The notes beneath the pieces were generated by a model, which saw nothing but the letters and a program-made list of their open reading frames with translations, made no database searches and was not told the origin of the DNA. DNA of 64,000 bases from Shouchella miscanthi (GTDB lineage Bacteria > Bacillota > Bacilli > Bacillales > Bacillaceae_D): positions 1,674,001 through 1,738,000 of the forward strand of contig NZ_CP042163.1 of the NCBI RefSeq assembly GCF_007725405.1. Reading direction: 5' to 3'. Positions within the stretch are counted from its first letter, which is position 1. Each line of letters begins with the position of its first letter. Made by a program: the position numbers and the translations under genes. Below, in pieces: positions 17,703 to 26,253 of the stretch.

Positions 17703-20110
17703 ACGTCTTCGCCTCCTTTAAATCGAAGTTTGACCATCATCAAGATTGCTAAAGCCACGATCGCAAGGACAAGAACTTCTAAAATCGTATCGAGCCCACG
17801 AAAATCAACTAGAATTACATTGACCATGTTCTCTCCACCGGCTAATGAATACGAATTCTCGATAAAGTATTCAGAGATAGGGGTGAAATTTGCATCATTT
17901 CGAAGTGCAAATGATGCTGTTCCAATTAAGAAAACTAACAATCCTACACTTGCTGAAAGGGCAATGTGTAAAGATTTTCTTAACCTTGAACCTGTCTCTT
18001 GCACCATCTCTGGTAAGTGTCTGAACGCTAAAAGCAATAGTACAACGGTTACGGTTTCTATTAAGAGTTGGGTCATTGCCAAATCTTGTGCACTAAATAC
18101 AGCGAAAAGTAAGGCCATCAAAAAGCCAACAACGCCGATAGTAATAATGAGTGGAATGCGTTCTTTCATAAATAAAAGAGCTATTGTACTAAGAATTGTC
18201 AAGAAAACAATTCCGTACAAAAACAATGGTGCTTCTTCAGTTTGAGTAAATGAGAGGGTAAAGCTATCAGAACGAATGAAACTGTATGTTAACAAACTGA
18301 CAATAAATAAAAGCATGTAAGTGAAATAGTCTTTTAATCGACCTGTCATTTGTACATTTGTTATCCATTCAGAACTGGTTGATAACCCATCAAGACCTTT
18401 ATCATAGACTGAATTGAAAGGATCGCGATCCTGTTGCATTATCGCAAGGTTTTTCCATTTTGGATACGTCATATAGAGTGTTGTTCCAAAACCAATGACA
18501 CCAAGTGACATTAGTAATTCGGTGTTTAAACCGTGCCATAAACTTAAGTTAATGGTTAGTTCTTCAGCAGGCAAATGAGGCAAGATACTTGCGACTGCTG
18601 GTTCAATCACTGTTGGAACGAGTAAGTTAGGAAATAATCCTAAAACAATAACAAGCCCACCTAAAATAACAGGACTAATCAGCATGCCGAGTGGAGCTTC
18701 ATGCACTTCTTTTGAGAAATTCTTTTTTTCGAAAGGGCCAAAAAACGTTTTAAAGAATAAGATGGCACAATATAAAAACGTAAATACGCTTGCAATCCAA
18801 GCGACTGCTAGTATCACAACTCCCCATGTTTCGACACCTGAGACATTCATTGACGAAATTTGAAGAAGCTCCGTAAAGAACATTTCTTTACTAATAAAGC
18901 CGTTAAAAGGTGGTATTCCAGCCATAGAGGCTAGTCCAACTAAAGATATGGTAAAAGTCACAGGCATAATAGCCATTAACCCACCTAATTTTTGAAGATT
19001 TCTTGTTCCGGTTTCGTGGTCAATGATACCAACCGCCATAAATAAACTACCTTTAAACGTGGCATGATTAAATAAGTGAATGACTGCAGTCATAATCGCT
19101 GCTGAGTAAACAAGATTTTCATCAATCGTTTCACCTGTAAAGGCTGCTGATCCGAGTCCAAGTAAAACCATAAGTAAACCTAATTGACTAATGGTTGAAA
19201 ATGCAAGAATCCCTTTTAAATCTTTTTGTCGAACTGCCGAAACGGACCCCCATACAAGCGTAATAAGACCTGTAACGACGATAATCCAAAACCATTCAGA
19301 GGCACCAGCAAAGACAGGTGTCATCCTCGCAACTAAGTAAATCCCTGCTTTTACCATTGTGGCTGAATGAAGATAAGCACTAACAGGGGTTGGAGCTTCC
19401 ATTGCATCTGGTAACCAAAAGTGAAATGGGAATTGAGCTGACTTTGTAAATGCTCCTAATAAGACTAAAATCATTGCTGGAATAAAGTACGGACTAGCCA
19501 TAATGAGATCACGTTGATCGATTAGTGCTTGAATACTAAATGTTCCGGTTTCCATATAAAGAAGAATAAATCCAGCCATCATCGCAAAACCACCGAATAC
19601 AGTGACCAGCATGGACTTTCTAGCACCGAAAATGGATCCTTTGTTCGTGAACCAATAGCTGATGAGTAACGCGGAAGACAAACTCGTTATTTCCCAGAAA
19701 ATATACAGTACGATAAGATTATCTGATAAAACAATACCGAGCATAGCGCCCATAAACATTAAAAGGTACACATAGAAATTTGCCAGTTGTTCTTTTGTTT
19801 TATCAAGGTAAAAAATAGAGTAGAGAACAACCAAAGCGCCAATACCTGTAATTAACAAGGCAAACAGCAGGCCTAGCCCATCTAGATATGCATCGAAGTT
19901 AATGTCTAAAGATGGAACCCAAGCCATTTCCTCTACTATGTACCCGCCGTTAGCTGTATCTTCTAATCGAAAAACGAAATACATAAATAATGCTGTTGGA
20001 ATAAGCATAGTGATCCAGCCAGTGTGTAAACGTTTTGTCAGCGGGTAGATGAATGGAATGACAATGGCTGCAATAAAAGGCAGCAAAATCGCAAGATGCA
20101 GGCTTGACAT
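17699..20110 (-). CDS. mrpA: Na+/H+ antiporter subunit A
   Basis: The 803-aa first and largest subunit combines an ND5-like pump (about residues 1-500; EITSLSSALLISYWF with the key Glu, TKSAQFPFHFWLPDAMEAPTPVSAYLHSATMVKAG) with a C-terminal MnhA/NuoJ-like part (about 600-803). Mrp complexes are essential for pH and Na+ homeostasis in alkaliphiles. A complete, tightly overlapping A-G set is typical of group 1 mrp operons. AAAGGAGG precedes ATG. Confidence 0.95.
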   Translation of the reverse strand: MSSLHLAILLPFIAAIVIPFIYPLTKRLHTGWITMLIPTALFMYFVFRLEDTANGGYIVEEMAWVPSLDINFDAYLDGLGLLFALLITGIGALVVLYSIFYLDKTKEQLANFYVYLLMFMGAMLGIVLSDNLIVLYIFWEITSLSSALLISYWFTNKGSIFGARKSMLVTVFGGFAMMAGFILLYMETGTFSIQALIDQRDLIMASPYFIPAMILVLLGAFTKSAQFPFHFWLPDAMEAPTPVSAYLHSATMVKAGIYLVARMTPVFAGASEWFWIIVVTGLITLVWGSVSAVRQKDLKGILAFSTISQLGLLMVLLGLGSAAFTGETIDENLVYSAAIMTAVIHLFNHATFKGSLFMAVGIIDHETGTRNLQKLGGLMAIMPVTFTISLVGLASMAGIPPFNGFISKEMFFTELLQISSMNVSGVETWGVVILAVAWIASVFTFLYCAILFFKTFFGPFEKKNFSKEVHEAPLGMLISPVILGGLVIVLGLFPNLLVPTVIEPAVASILPHLPAEELTINLSLWHGLNTELLMSLGVIGFGTTLYMTYPKWKNLAIMQQDRDPFNSVYDKGLDGLSTSSEWITNVQMTGRLKDYFTYMLLFIVSLLTYSFIRSDSFTLSFTQTEEAPLFLYGIVFLTILSTIALLFMKERIPLIITIGVVGFLMALLFAVFSAQDLAMTQLLIETVTVVLLLLAFRHLPEMVQETGSRLRKSLHIALSASVGLLVFLIGTASFALRNDANFTPISEYFIENSYSLAGGENMVNVILVDFRGLDTILEVLVLAIVALAILMMVKLRFKGGEDV

Positions 20111-20156
20111 GTTTAACCTCCTTTATTTAAATAGCAACATTACATGAATCTCCGCC

Positions 20157-20185
20157 ATTATAGCGTAAAAAAAATAAAGTTGCAC
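20157..20185 (-). promoter_or_regulatory. Probable promoter of the mrp operon
   Basis: On the minus strand a perfect TATAAT (20157-20162) lies 17 nt from GTGCAA (20180-20185), which matches the -35 at three positions. It is about 50 bp upstream of mrpA. Confidence 0.45.
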
Positions 20186-20275
20186 ATTTTTTTACTTGAC
20201 TTTTCGTAAACTTGAATTTCGTATTAAATAGGATGAAACACAACAAAAATAATGAAAAAATGTATAAGATGCGAT

Positions 20276-20312
20276 AAAAAACGCCACCTTTATAACAAAG
20301 GAGGCGTTTTAT
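20276..20312. terminator. Hairpin between mrpA and small ORF; terminator or SD-hiding structure
   Basis: AAAACGCC-A-CCTTT and AAAGG-A-GGCGTTTT form a strong stem. On the minus strand it ends in six T residues and could insulate mrp. On the plus strand its 3' arm contains AAAGGAGG, an ideal ribosome binding site for the ATT codons at 20311/20314, so it could hide that site instead. Confidence 0.6.
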
Positions 20313-20532
20313 TATTCGCACGCGAACTAAAGTCTATGTATCAGCATCTATATTCATTAGCATGTTTAGTATAAGTTGGTATGTATGTGAAGAAAACGAT
20401 CTTTATTCAAAGACGGTTACGGATCAAGAAGGCTTACAACTGCTTCAACAAAATGATGAGTTATTTGCGCCTCGTCAATATATTAAACTTGTTCCGGAGA
20501 AGTCTCCGTTAAAAAAAGAGGAAGCGAGGTAG
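20311..20532 (+). CDS. Small predicted membrane-anchored protein, possible ATT start
   Basis: The frame is open from 20296 and has no ATG, GTG or TTG before ATG 20362. Read from ATT 20311 or 20314 it gives about 72 residues: a basic start (RTRTK), a hydrophobic anchor (VYVSASIFISMFSISWYVC) and a polar tail ending KKEEAR. AAAGGAGG at 20297-20304 lies 6-9 nt upstream of the ATT codons. ATG 20362 has no ribosome binding site and would cut the anchor. A terminator overlaps the stop. No family is recognised. A decayed gene that lost its ATG is the main alternative. Confidence 0.45.
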   Translation: MIRTRTKVYVSASIFISMFSISWYVCEENDLYSKTVTDQEGLQLLQQNDELFAPRQYIKLVPEKSPLKKEEAR

Positions 20533-20546
20533 ATGCTTCCTTTTTT
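20511..20546. terminator. Bidirectional terminator between small ORF and sda
   Basis: AGGAAGC and GCTTCCT form a stem with A-run and T-run on opposite sides, overlapping the TAG of the small ORF and lying after sda on the minus strand. Confidence 0.75.
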
Positions 20547-20587
20547 GTCTAGCTATTTTTAAGACTGGTCGTAGGGATGTCAAATAC

Positions 20588-20728
20588 TTAAGAAGTTAAT
20601 TTTACCCGATCATGGAGTGAACGCTTGTACAATTCCTTGTAGATTAAGTCAATGAAGTCTTGGTTTAAATTTAAATCAAGTGCTTTTCGATAGGTTTCAA
20701 TTAAAAGCTCATCTGACAATTGTTCCAT
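20588..20728 (-). CDS. sda: Sporulation checkpoint inhibitor Sda
   Basis: The last 46 residues of a longer open frame ([33 protein letters not shown]...) match Sda, a helical hairpin that blocks KinA autophosphorylation when replication is disturbed. Start at ATG 20728 or GTG 20734. The only strong ribosome binding site (AGGAGGTGAA) is about 24-30 nt upstream, separated by a small hairpin (20737-20752). DnaA boxes upstream indicate the same DnaA control known in B. subtilis. Confidence 0.88.
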   Translation of the reverse strand: MEQLSDELLIETYRKALDLNLNQDFIDLIYKELYKRSLHDRVKLTS

Positions 20729-20736
20729 TTTCACTG

Positions 20737-20752
20737 CCTGCTTCTGAGCAGG
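20737..20752 (-). promoter_or_regulatory. Hairpin between sda ribosome binding site and start codon
   Basis: On the minus strand CCTGC-TCAGAA-GCAGG can fold between AGGAGGTGAA and GTG/ATG. Folding would shorten the effective distance from AGGAGG to GTG 20734 to about 6 nt. Confidence 0.4.
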
Positions 20753-20840
20753 TTCACCTCCTGTACAAACATACATACGACCATAATTGTTTGATTTCTT
20801 GTATCCTACCACGTTCCTTGTTGTAGAACAACCGTTCGTT

Positions 20841-20940
20841 TTATCCACATTCAACCGTGAATAACTTGTGGGTTAATTGTGGGTTAAGGTTGGATAACGT
20901 TAATATACTAATGTTTATAACGTGTATAACGTTATCCACA
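20841..20940. promoter_or_regulatory. DnaA-box cluster between sda and yqeG
   Basis: Two perfect TTATCCACA boxes (20841-20849, 20932-20940) flank near-matches in the opposite direction: CGTGTATAA (20921-20929, one mismatch), GTTGGATAA (20889-20897, two) and two tandem TGTGGGTTA (20867-20875, 20879-20887, two each). B. subtilis carries a DnaA-binding cluster at the same sda/yqeG position. Confidence 0.85.
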
Positions 20941-21093
20941 GGTTTAGTATTTAGGGGTTTTTGTCGAAAAATTTTAGCGATTTCCAGAATACATTTAGGA
21001 AGATCAAGGTTTTATTTGAAATATATGAGTGTAGCAGGTATAGTTGATGTTTGACTACAAGTTTTTTGATTGAAAGAGAAATGAGGTGCACAT

Positions 21094-21624
21094 GTGTTTG
21101 ATCGCCTAATGCCAGATCAATATGTGAAGAGTATATATGAGATTGATTTTACCAGTTTAAAAACTAAAGGAATAAAAGCTGTTATAACAGATTTAGATAA
21201 TACACTTGTTGAATGGCACCGCGCAGAGGCAACGCCAGAAGTGCAAGATTGGTTTAGACATTTAGATGAGTATGGCTTGAAAGTAACGATTGTCTCTAAT
21301 AATAATGAGAGAAGAGTTCGTGCATTCTGTGACCCAGAAAAGCTAGTTTTTATTCATAGCGCGAAAAAACCAAGAAGAAAAGCGTTTCGACAAGCATGTG
21401 AGCGAATGCAGGTCAAGCCTGAAGAGACGGTAGTCATTGGAGATCAAATTTTCACAGATGTGCTTGGCGGAAACCGAGCTGGTATACACACTATTTTGGT
21501 TGTGCCCGTTACGCAAACAGATGATTGGATGACAAAAGCAAATCGGAAGATGGAACGCTTTGTCTTAAGGAAATTGAAAAAAAGAGGGCTTGTGAAATGG
21601 GAGGATACGAAAAGTAATGAGTAA
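21094..21624 (+). CDS. yqeG: YqeG family HAD-type phosphatase
   Basis: The 176-aa HAD IIIA protein has the catalytic DLDNTL (Asp33, Asp35), SNNNERR as motif II, KKPRRKAF as motif III and GDQIFTDVLGGNRAG as motif IV. Relatives act as phosphatidylglycerophosphate phosphatases (Gep4), but the Bacillus substrate is not fixed. GTG 21094 is preceded by GAGGTG. It heads the yqeG-yqeM operon. Confidence 0.9.
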   Translation: MFDRLMPDQYVKSIYEIDFTSLKTKGIKAVITDLDNTLVEWHRAEATPEVQDWFRHLDEYGLKVTIVSNNNERRVRAFCDPEKLVFIHSAKKPRRKAFRQACERMQVKPEETVVIGDQIFTDVLGGNRAGIHTILVVPVTQTDDWMTKANRKMERFVLRKLKKRGLVKWEDTKSNE

Positions 21625-22735
21625 GAATGAAGAACACTATTTTTGTTCAGGGTGTGGTGTCCAAATACAAACTAGTGAACCTAAAAAAATCGGCTATGCC
21701 CCAGCTTCTGCCCTAACAAGAGAACATGTTGTATGCAAAAGGTGTTTTCGGCTAACGCATTATAATGAGATCCAGCCGAGTGGTATTTCAGACCAAGAAT
21801 TTCTAGACTTGATTCACACACTAAGTCATAAAGATGCGTTAATTGTAAACATTGTTGATGTTGTTGACTTATATGGCAGTTGGATATCGAGCATTAAGCG
21901 GCTTATAGGTAATAATACGTTGCTTCTTGTTGCGAACAAGATCGATTTGCTGCCTAAATCTTTGAACCGGAATAAACTCCAGCATTGGTTAATGCGTGAA
22001 GCTGGTCAGCAAGGTTTAAAACCGGCGGGCAGTACAATTATTAGTACAGTTACAGGCGAAGGGTTAGATGAAACCATTTCGATTATTGATGAAATGAGAA
22101 ATGGGAAAGATGTTTACATTGTTGGAAGTGCAAACGTTGGGAAGTCTTCTTTTATCAACCAGCTGTTAAAGCGACATGGTGATGAAAAGGATCCACTAAT
22201 TACGACTTCACATTTTCCAGGCACAACGCTAAACATGATTCAAATTCCATTAGATCAACAACAATCGCTATACGATACCCCAGGAATTATTAACCGTCAT
22301 CAACTTTCTCATTATTTGAGTGATAAGAGCTTAAAGCTTATTACGCCAACAAAAGAAATTAAACCTATGGTATATCAATTAAACCCTGGCCAAACACTTT
22401 TTATAGGTGGGTTAGCAAGGTTAGACTTTATTAAAGGTGAGCCAACATCATTTATTGTTTACGTATCCAATCGATTAACGATTCATCGTACTAAACTGGA
22501 AAAAGCGGATCAGCTTTATCAAAACCATATTGGTGAACTTCTTCAACCACCAACAGCCGAAGATGAGCAAGCTGTGTTCAATTTAAAAAGCCAGACATTT
22601 AAATTGAAGGACGGCTCTGTTGATATTGTTTTTTCTGGACTTGGATGGATTACAATTAAAGGTGCAGGGGTAACTGTGAATGCTCATGCGCCAAAAGAGG
22701 TTGCCATTTCTCACCGGACATCAATTTTGGCGTAA
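21617..22735 (+). CDS. yqeH: Ribosome biogenesis GTPase YqeH
   Basis: The 372-aa circularly permuted GTPase acts in 30S subunit assembly. An N-terminal zinc ribbon (CSGC...CKRC, residues about 9-42) precedes G4 (NKIDLL), G5, then G1 (GSANVGKSSF, about 170-180) and G3 (DTPG). It overlaps yqeG by 8 bp. Confidence 0.95.
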   Translation: MSKNEEHYFCSGCGVQIQTSEPKKIGYAPASALTREHVVCKRCFRLTHYNEIQPSGISDQEFLDLIHTLSHKDALIVNIVDVVDLYGSWISSIKRLIGNNTLLLVANKIDLLPKSLNRNKLQHWLMREAGQQGLKPAGSTIISTVTGEGLDETISIIDEMRNGKDVYIVGSANVGKSSFINQLLKRHGDEKDPLITTSHFPGTTLNMIQIPLDQQQSLYDTPGIINRHQLSHYLSDKSLKLITPTKEIKPMVYQLNPGQTLFIGGLARLDFIKGEPTSFIVYVSNRLTIHRTKLEKADQLYQNHIGELLQPPTAEDEQAVFNLKSQTFKLKDGSVDIVFSGLGWITIKGAGVTVNAHAPKEVAISHRTSILA

Positions 22736-22757
22736 CGGGGTTTAGGAGGGTTTTAAA

Positions 22758-23582
22758 GTGAAGAAATTTGCGTTAATTGGTCAACCATTAAGTCACAGCC
22801 TAAGCCCAAGTATTCATCGAGCTGCTTATCATGACATGCAACTCCTTGGGCGCTATGAACTCTTAGAGACTGCGGCTGAGCAAGTTGAAGGCGTCATTGA
22901 GTTAGTACGAACGGGAGAGATCGATGGCTTAAATGTGACGATCCCTCATAAAGTTGCGGTAATGCCCTTTTTAGATGCAATTGATGAAGATGCCATCGCA
23001 ATCGGCGCTGTCAATACCATTAAAAAAGTAGGAAATCAAGTGATCGGCTACAATACAGACGCTGAAGGCTTTAAAGAATCGCTACTAGAGCGATTGCACA
23101 TAAATACTGTAAGGGAGCAACGAGTACTTGTAATAGGTGCTGGAGGAGCGGCAAGAGCGATTGTTCATACACTCGGTAAAGATGGAGCCGTGCTCACCAT
23201 TGTGAACCGGACAATGAGTAAAGCGGAAGATTTGGCGGCGATGTACCCGTTTGACGTAACAGTCCTGACGATTGAAGCAGCGGAAGCGATGTTGAATCAA
23301 TTTGACATTGTGATCAATACTACATCTGTTGGGATGTCGTCCTTTACAAATGCATCACCGATAAAGCTTAATCAACTGGCGAGCTCAACTCTTGTTTGTG
23401 ATCTTATTTATAATCCGTTAGAAACGACATTATTAAAAGAGGCAAAAAGTCGAGGCAATGCTACTCTAAACGGCGTAGGTATGCTTGTGAATCAAGCGGC
23501 TTTAGCTATTGAAATTTGGACAGGACAAAAACCAAATCGCAAGTTAATGGAAGTAACGCTTGTAAGTGAAGTAAGGAAATGA
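22758..23582 (+). CDS. aroE: Shikimate dehydrogenase
   Basis: The 274-aa NADPH enzyme reduces 3-dehydroshikimate in aromatic amino-acid synthesis. SHSLSPSIH, NVTIPHK with the catalytic Lys (about 65), YNTDAEGF with the catalytic Asp and the nucleotide loop GAGGAARAIV (about 126-135) are present. GTG start with AGGAGGG upstream. Confidence 0.95.
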   Translation: MKKFALIGQPLSHSLSPSIHRAAYHDMQLLGRYELLETAAEQVEGVIELVRTGEIDGLNVTIPHKVAVMPFLDAIDEDAIAIGAVNTIKKVGNQVIGYNTDAEGFKESLLERLHINTVREQRVLVIGAGGAARAIVHTLGKDGAVLTIVNRTMSKAEDLAAMYPFDVTVLTIEAAEAMLNQFDIVINTTSVGMSSFTNASPIKLNQLASSTLVCDLIYNPLETTLLKEAKSRGNATLNGVGMLVNQAALAIEIWTGQKPNRKLMEVTLVSEVRK

Positions 23583-23594
23583 TGGAGGAATCAC

Positions 23595-23888
23595 ATGTTA
23601 ACGAATAAGCAGAAACGATTTTTGAGAAGTAAATCTCATCCCATTCAGCCGATTTTTCAGGTTGGAAAAGCGGGTGTGAATGAAAATATGATCACACAAA
23701 TAAATGAAGCACTTGAAGTAAGAGAACTTATAAAAGTATCGATTTTACAAAACTGTATGGAAGACAAAGATTCAATCACAGCGGAAATGGTGGAAGGTAC
23801 GAAAGCGCATGTCGTTCAGGTAATTGGTAGTACAATCATTCTATACAAAAAATCGGTAAACAATCCTAAGCTACAACTACCAAATTAA
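23595..23888 (+). CDS. yqeI: YhbY/CRS1-YhbY RNA-binding protein YqeI
   Basis: The 97-aa protein has the CRM domain pattern LTNKQKRFLRSKSH...PIFQVGKAGVNENM (GxxG-like loop) and binds pre-ribosomal RNA in relatives. It is 12 bp after aroE. Confidence 0.93.
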   Translation: MLTNKQKRFLRSKSHPIQPIFQVGKAGVNENMITQINEALEVRELIKVSILQNCMEDKDSITAEMVEGTKAHVVQVIGSTIILYKKSVNNPKLQLPN

Positions 23889-23904
23889 CCTTGGAGGTAA
23901 GCGG

Positions 23905-24528
23905 ATGCGAAGAATTGGATTGTTTGGTGGAACGTTTGATCCACCACACCATGGGCATTTATTAATTGCACAAGAAGCACAACTTCAGTTAGGACTAGAT
24001 GAAGTGTGGTTTATTCCTGTTTCAAGCCCACCTCATAAAGTGCGAACCGGATTAACATCTGGTGCAAATCGACTTGCATTAACGAAAGCTGCTGTGAACG
24101 GACATCCTGCATTTAAAGTGCTTGACCTAGAAGTAGAACGTAAAGGAAAGTCGTACACATATGATACGGTGTATGAGTTACGAGAGCAATATCCGCGCGA
24201 CCACTTTTATTTTCTTATTGGTGCCGATATGGTGGAACAACTAGATCATTGGTACAACATCAGCCAGCTTAAGGATATGGTGACATTTGCTGCGTTTGAT
24301 CGACCAGGTTCGCGTATTGATAAAGCAACAGGAGTAACACGTATTCCATTTCCTCAAATAGACATTTCGTCTTCGTTTATTCGTGAACGAGTTAAGGCAA
24401 ACATGCCAATTCGCTATTTCGTTCCAGAATTAGTAAGGAAAATCATAGAGGAGCAATCATTATATGACGGTAACAACAACAGAAGCATGGAACATCGTCC
24501 GTCGTCATTTACCAGAGAAACGTTTTAA
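23905..24528 (+). CDS. nadD: Nicotinate-nucleotide adenylyltransferase
   Basis: The 207-aa enzyme makes deamido-NAD. GGTFDPPHHGHLLIA holds the (T/H)xGH nucleotidyltransferase motif, and ISSSFIRERV the second ATP motif. It is about 18 residues longer than the B. subtilis protein because the frame runs 65 bp into yqeK. GGAGG lies before ATG. Confidence 0.94.
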   Translation: MRRIGLFGGTFDPPHHGHLLIAQEAQLQLGLDEVWFIPVSSPPHKVRTGLTSGANRLALTKAAVNGHPAFKVLDLEVERKGKSYTYDTVYELREQYPRDHFYFLIGADMVEQLDHWYNISQLKDMVTFAAFDRPGSRIDKATGVTRIPFPQIDISSSFIRERVKANMPIRYFVPELVRKIIEEQSLYDGNNNRSMEHRPSSFTRETF

Positions 24529-25039
24529 ACATACGGTTGGTGTTCGTGATACAGCGATTCAACTAGCACAACACTATCAAGTTGATGAAAAAAAAGCAGA
24601 GCTAGCAGCCATTGTTCATGATCTTTGCAAATACTTTAATATTGATGAAATGAAGCAAGGCTTAGCTACTGTAGGAGAACATCATTGGGCAACATGTGGA
24701 AGTGAACTGCTTCACGCTCCATATGGCGCGATATATGTGGAAAAAGAACTTGGTATTAAAGATAACGATGTCCTTCAAGCGATTCGCTCACATACAACAG
24801 GTAGGGCTGCTATGAGTCCGTTGGAACAAGTTGTTTTTGTAGCCGATTATATTGAACCAAACCGTTCTTTTCTTGGAGTAGATGAAGCACGGAAGTATGC
24901 AACAGTTAGCCTGGACGCTGCTTGTCTTTTTAGTTTAACGAATACCATTCAGTATTTACTCTCGAAGAAGTCACCAATTCATCCGTATACTGTTGAAGCA
25001 TATAATTATTACACATTGAAAGGGGAACAAAAAGATTGA
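24464..25039 (+). CDS. yqeK: HD-domain phosphohydrolase YqeK
   Basis: The 191-aa HD protein contains HTVGVRDTAIQLAQHY, AAIVHDLCKYF with the metal-binding HD, and HTTGRAAMSPLEQVVFVADYIEP. Homologues hydrolyse Ap4A symmetrically. GAGGAG precedes ATG; the 65-bp overlap with nadD supports linked translation. Confidence 0.92.
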   Translation: MTVTTTEAWNIVRRHLPEKRFKHTVGVRDTAIQLAQHYQVDEKKAELAAIVHDLCKYFNIDEMKQGLATVGEHHWATCGSELLHAPYGAIYVEKELGIKDNDVLQAIRSHTTGRAAMSPLEQVVFVADYIEPNRSFLGVDEARKYATVSLDAACLFSLTNTIQYLLSKKSPIHPYTVEAYNYYTLKGEQKD

Positions 25040-25386
25040 ATTCATTTTTAAAATTAGCTGTTCATACAATAGACGATAAACGAGGTCATAACATTACGGC
25101 TCTTGACATGAAAGGAATCTCTCCGATTGCAGATTACTTTGTTATTTGTCACGGTAATTCTGAAAAACAAGTACAAGCAATCGCTCATGAATTAAAAAAA
25201 GTATTTCAAGAAGAAGGTTTAGAAATTAAACGACTTGAAGGGTATGACCAAGCCCGTTGGGTATTACTTGATATAGGAGATGTGGTTGTCCATATTTTCC
25301 ATAAAGAGGAACGTGTTTACTATAATTTAGAAAAGCTTTGGGGTGACGCACCATCTGTCCCATTACAAGAGGTTATTAGCCAATGA
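25036..25386 (+). CDS. rsfS: Ribosome silencing factor RsfS
   Basis: The 116-aa protein binds ribosomal protein L14 and blocks subunit joining in starvation. Family marks are DMKGISPIADYFVICHGNSEKQVQAIA and RLEGYDQARWVLLDIGDVVVHIFH. TTG start overlaps the yqeK stop. Confidence 0.94.
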   Translation: MNSFLKLAVHTIDDKRGHNITALDMKGISPIADYFVICHGNSEKQVQAIAHELKKVFQEEGLEIKRLEGYDQARWVLLDIGDVVVHIFHKEERVYYNLEKLWGDAPSVPLQEVISQ

Positions 25387-26237
25387 TGAGACCTGGAGAG
25401 TCCGCAACTCTTACCGTAGTAAGAGAAGCTTCTTTCGGCTATTTTCTTTCAGACGGTAATGAAGATGTGTTGCTGCATAAAAATGATGTGACGGAAGCGA
25501 TTGCGATTGATGATTCTTTGAGCGTTTTTTTATATCACGACCACCAAAATCGATTAAGTGCGACGATGAAGACTCCTGTCATTAAAGATGACGAGATTGG
25601 CTGGTTAGAAGTCGTACAAGTGAGACCTACACATGGTGTGTTTGTCTATAACGGGATTTCGCGAGATTTATTCATCTCTATGGACGAATTTCCACAAGAT
25701 CGGAGCGAATGGCCCGAAAAAGGAGATCGTTTATGCTGCTCGCTTACATGGGATAAAAAAGGGCGTCTCATGGGACGACTCGTAAAAGGTGCGCCAATTA
25801 CGGACAAAGCGATTGCGGCTGATCAGTCTTGGCTTAATCGTGAAGTGACAGGGGTTGTGTACCACTTTTTAGACGAAGGTGCAGCCATTTACGTAAAAGA
25901 TGGTCCAATCGCTTTTTTACATCAAGATGAAGCTGATGGAATACCACGACTTGGACAAAGTATTAAAGGGCGTGTGCACTATGTACGCGAAGACGGACGC
26001 ATCAATATTACCCAACGTTTAAAACGAACAGATCAACAAGATATTGATGCGAAAAAAGTGTTAACCTATCTTGAGAGTCGACGTAATCAGGCGATGCCGT
26101 TAACGGACAAATCAGCACCAGAAGACATTGAGCGTGCAGTAGGAATGAGTAAAGCAGCGTTTAAACGAGCTCTTGGTAAGCTTATGAAACAAAAGCTTAT
26201 TGAGCAAAAAGAAGGATTTACCCATAAAGTAAAATGA
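25383..26237 (+). CDS. cvfB: CvfB/YitL-like S1-domain RNA-binding protein
   Basis: The 284-aa protein has an N-terminal S1-like barrel series (GESATLTVVREASFGYFLSDG; GWLEVVQVRPTHGVFVYNG; REVTGVVYHFLDEGAAIYV) and a C-terminal winged helix (GMSKAAFKRALGKLMKQKLIE), the order seen in CvfB. It starts inside the rsfS stop (ATGA), so it is a true member of this operon, although in B. subtilis yitL lies elsewhere. Confidence 0.85.
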   Translation: MMRPGESATLTVVREASFGYFLSDGNEDVLLHKNDVTEAIAIDDSLSVFLYHDHQNRLSATMKTPVIKDDEIGWLEVVQVRPTHGVFVYNGISRDLFISMDEFPQDRSEWPEKGDRLCCSLTWDKKGRLMGRLVKGAPITDKAIAADQSWLNREVTGVVYHFLDEGAAIYVKDGPIAFLHQDEADGIPRLGQSIKGRVHYVREDGRINITQRLKRTDQQDIDAKKVLTYLESRRNQAMPLTDKSAPEDIERAVGMSKAAFKRALGKLMKQKLIEQKEGFTHKVK

Positions 26238-26253
26238 ACGGAAGATTGATTGC

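Noticed and set aside
17730-18245. 171-aa antisense frame inside mrpA
   Set aside because: Antisense shadow of a long membrane gene; no homology pattern or start signal.
20127-20321. 64-aa minus-strand frame upstream of mrpA
   Set aside because: It runs through the mrp promoter and hairpin and has no ribosome binding site.
20857-21054. 65-aa plus-strand frame after sda
   Set aside because: It is made of the DnaA-box cluster and has no start signal.
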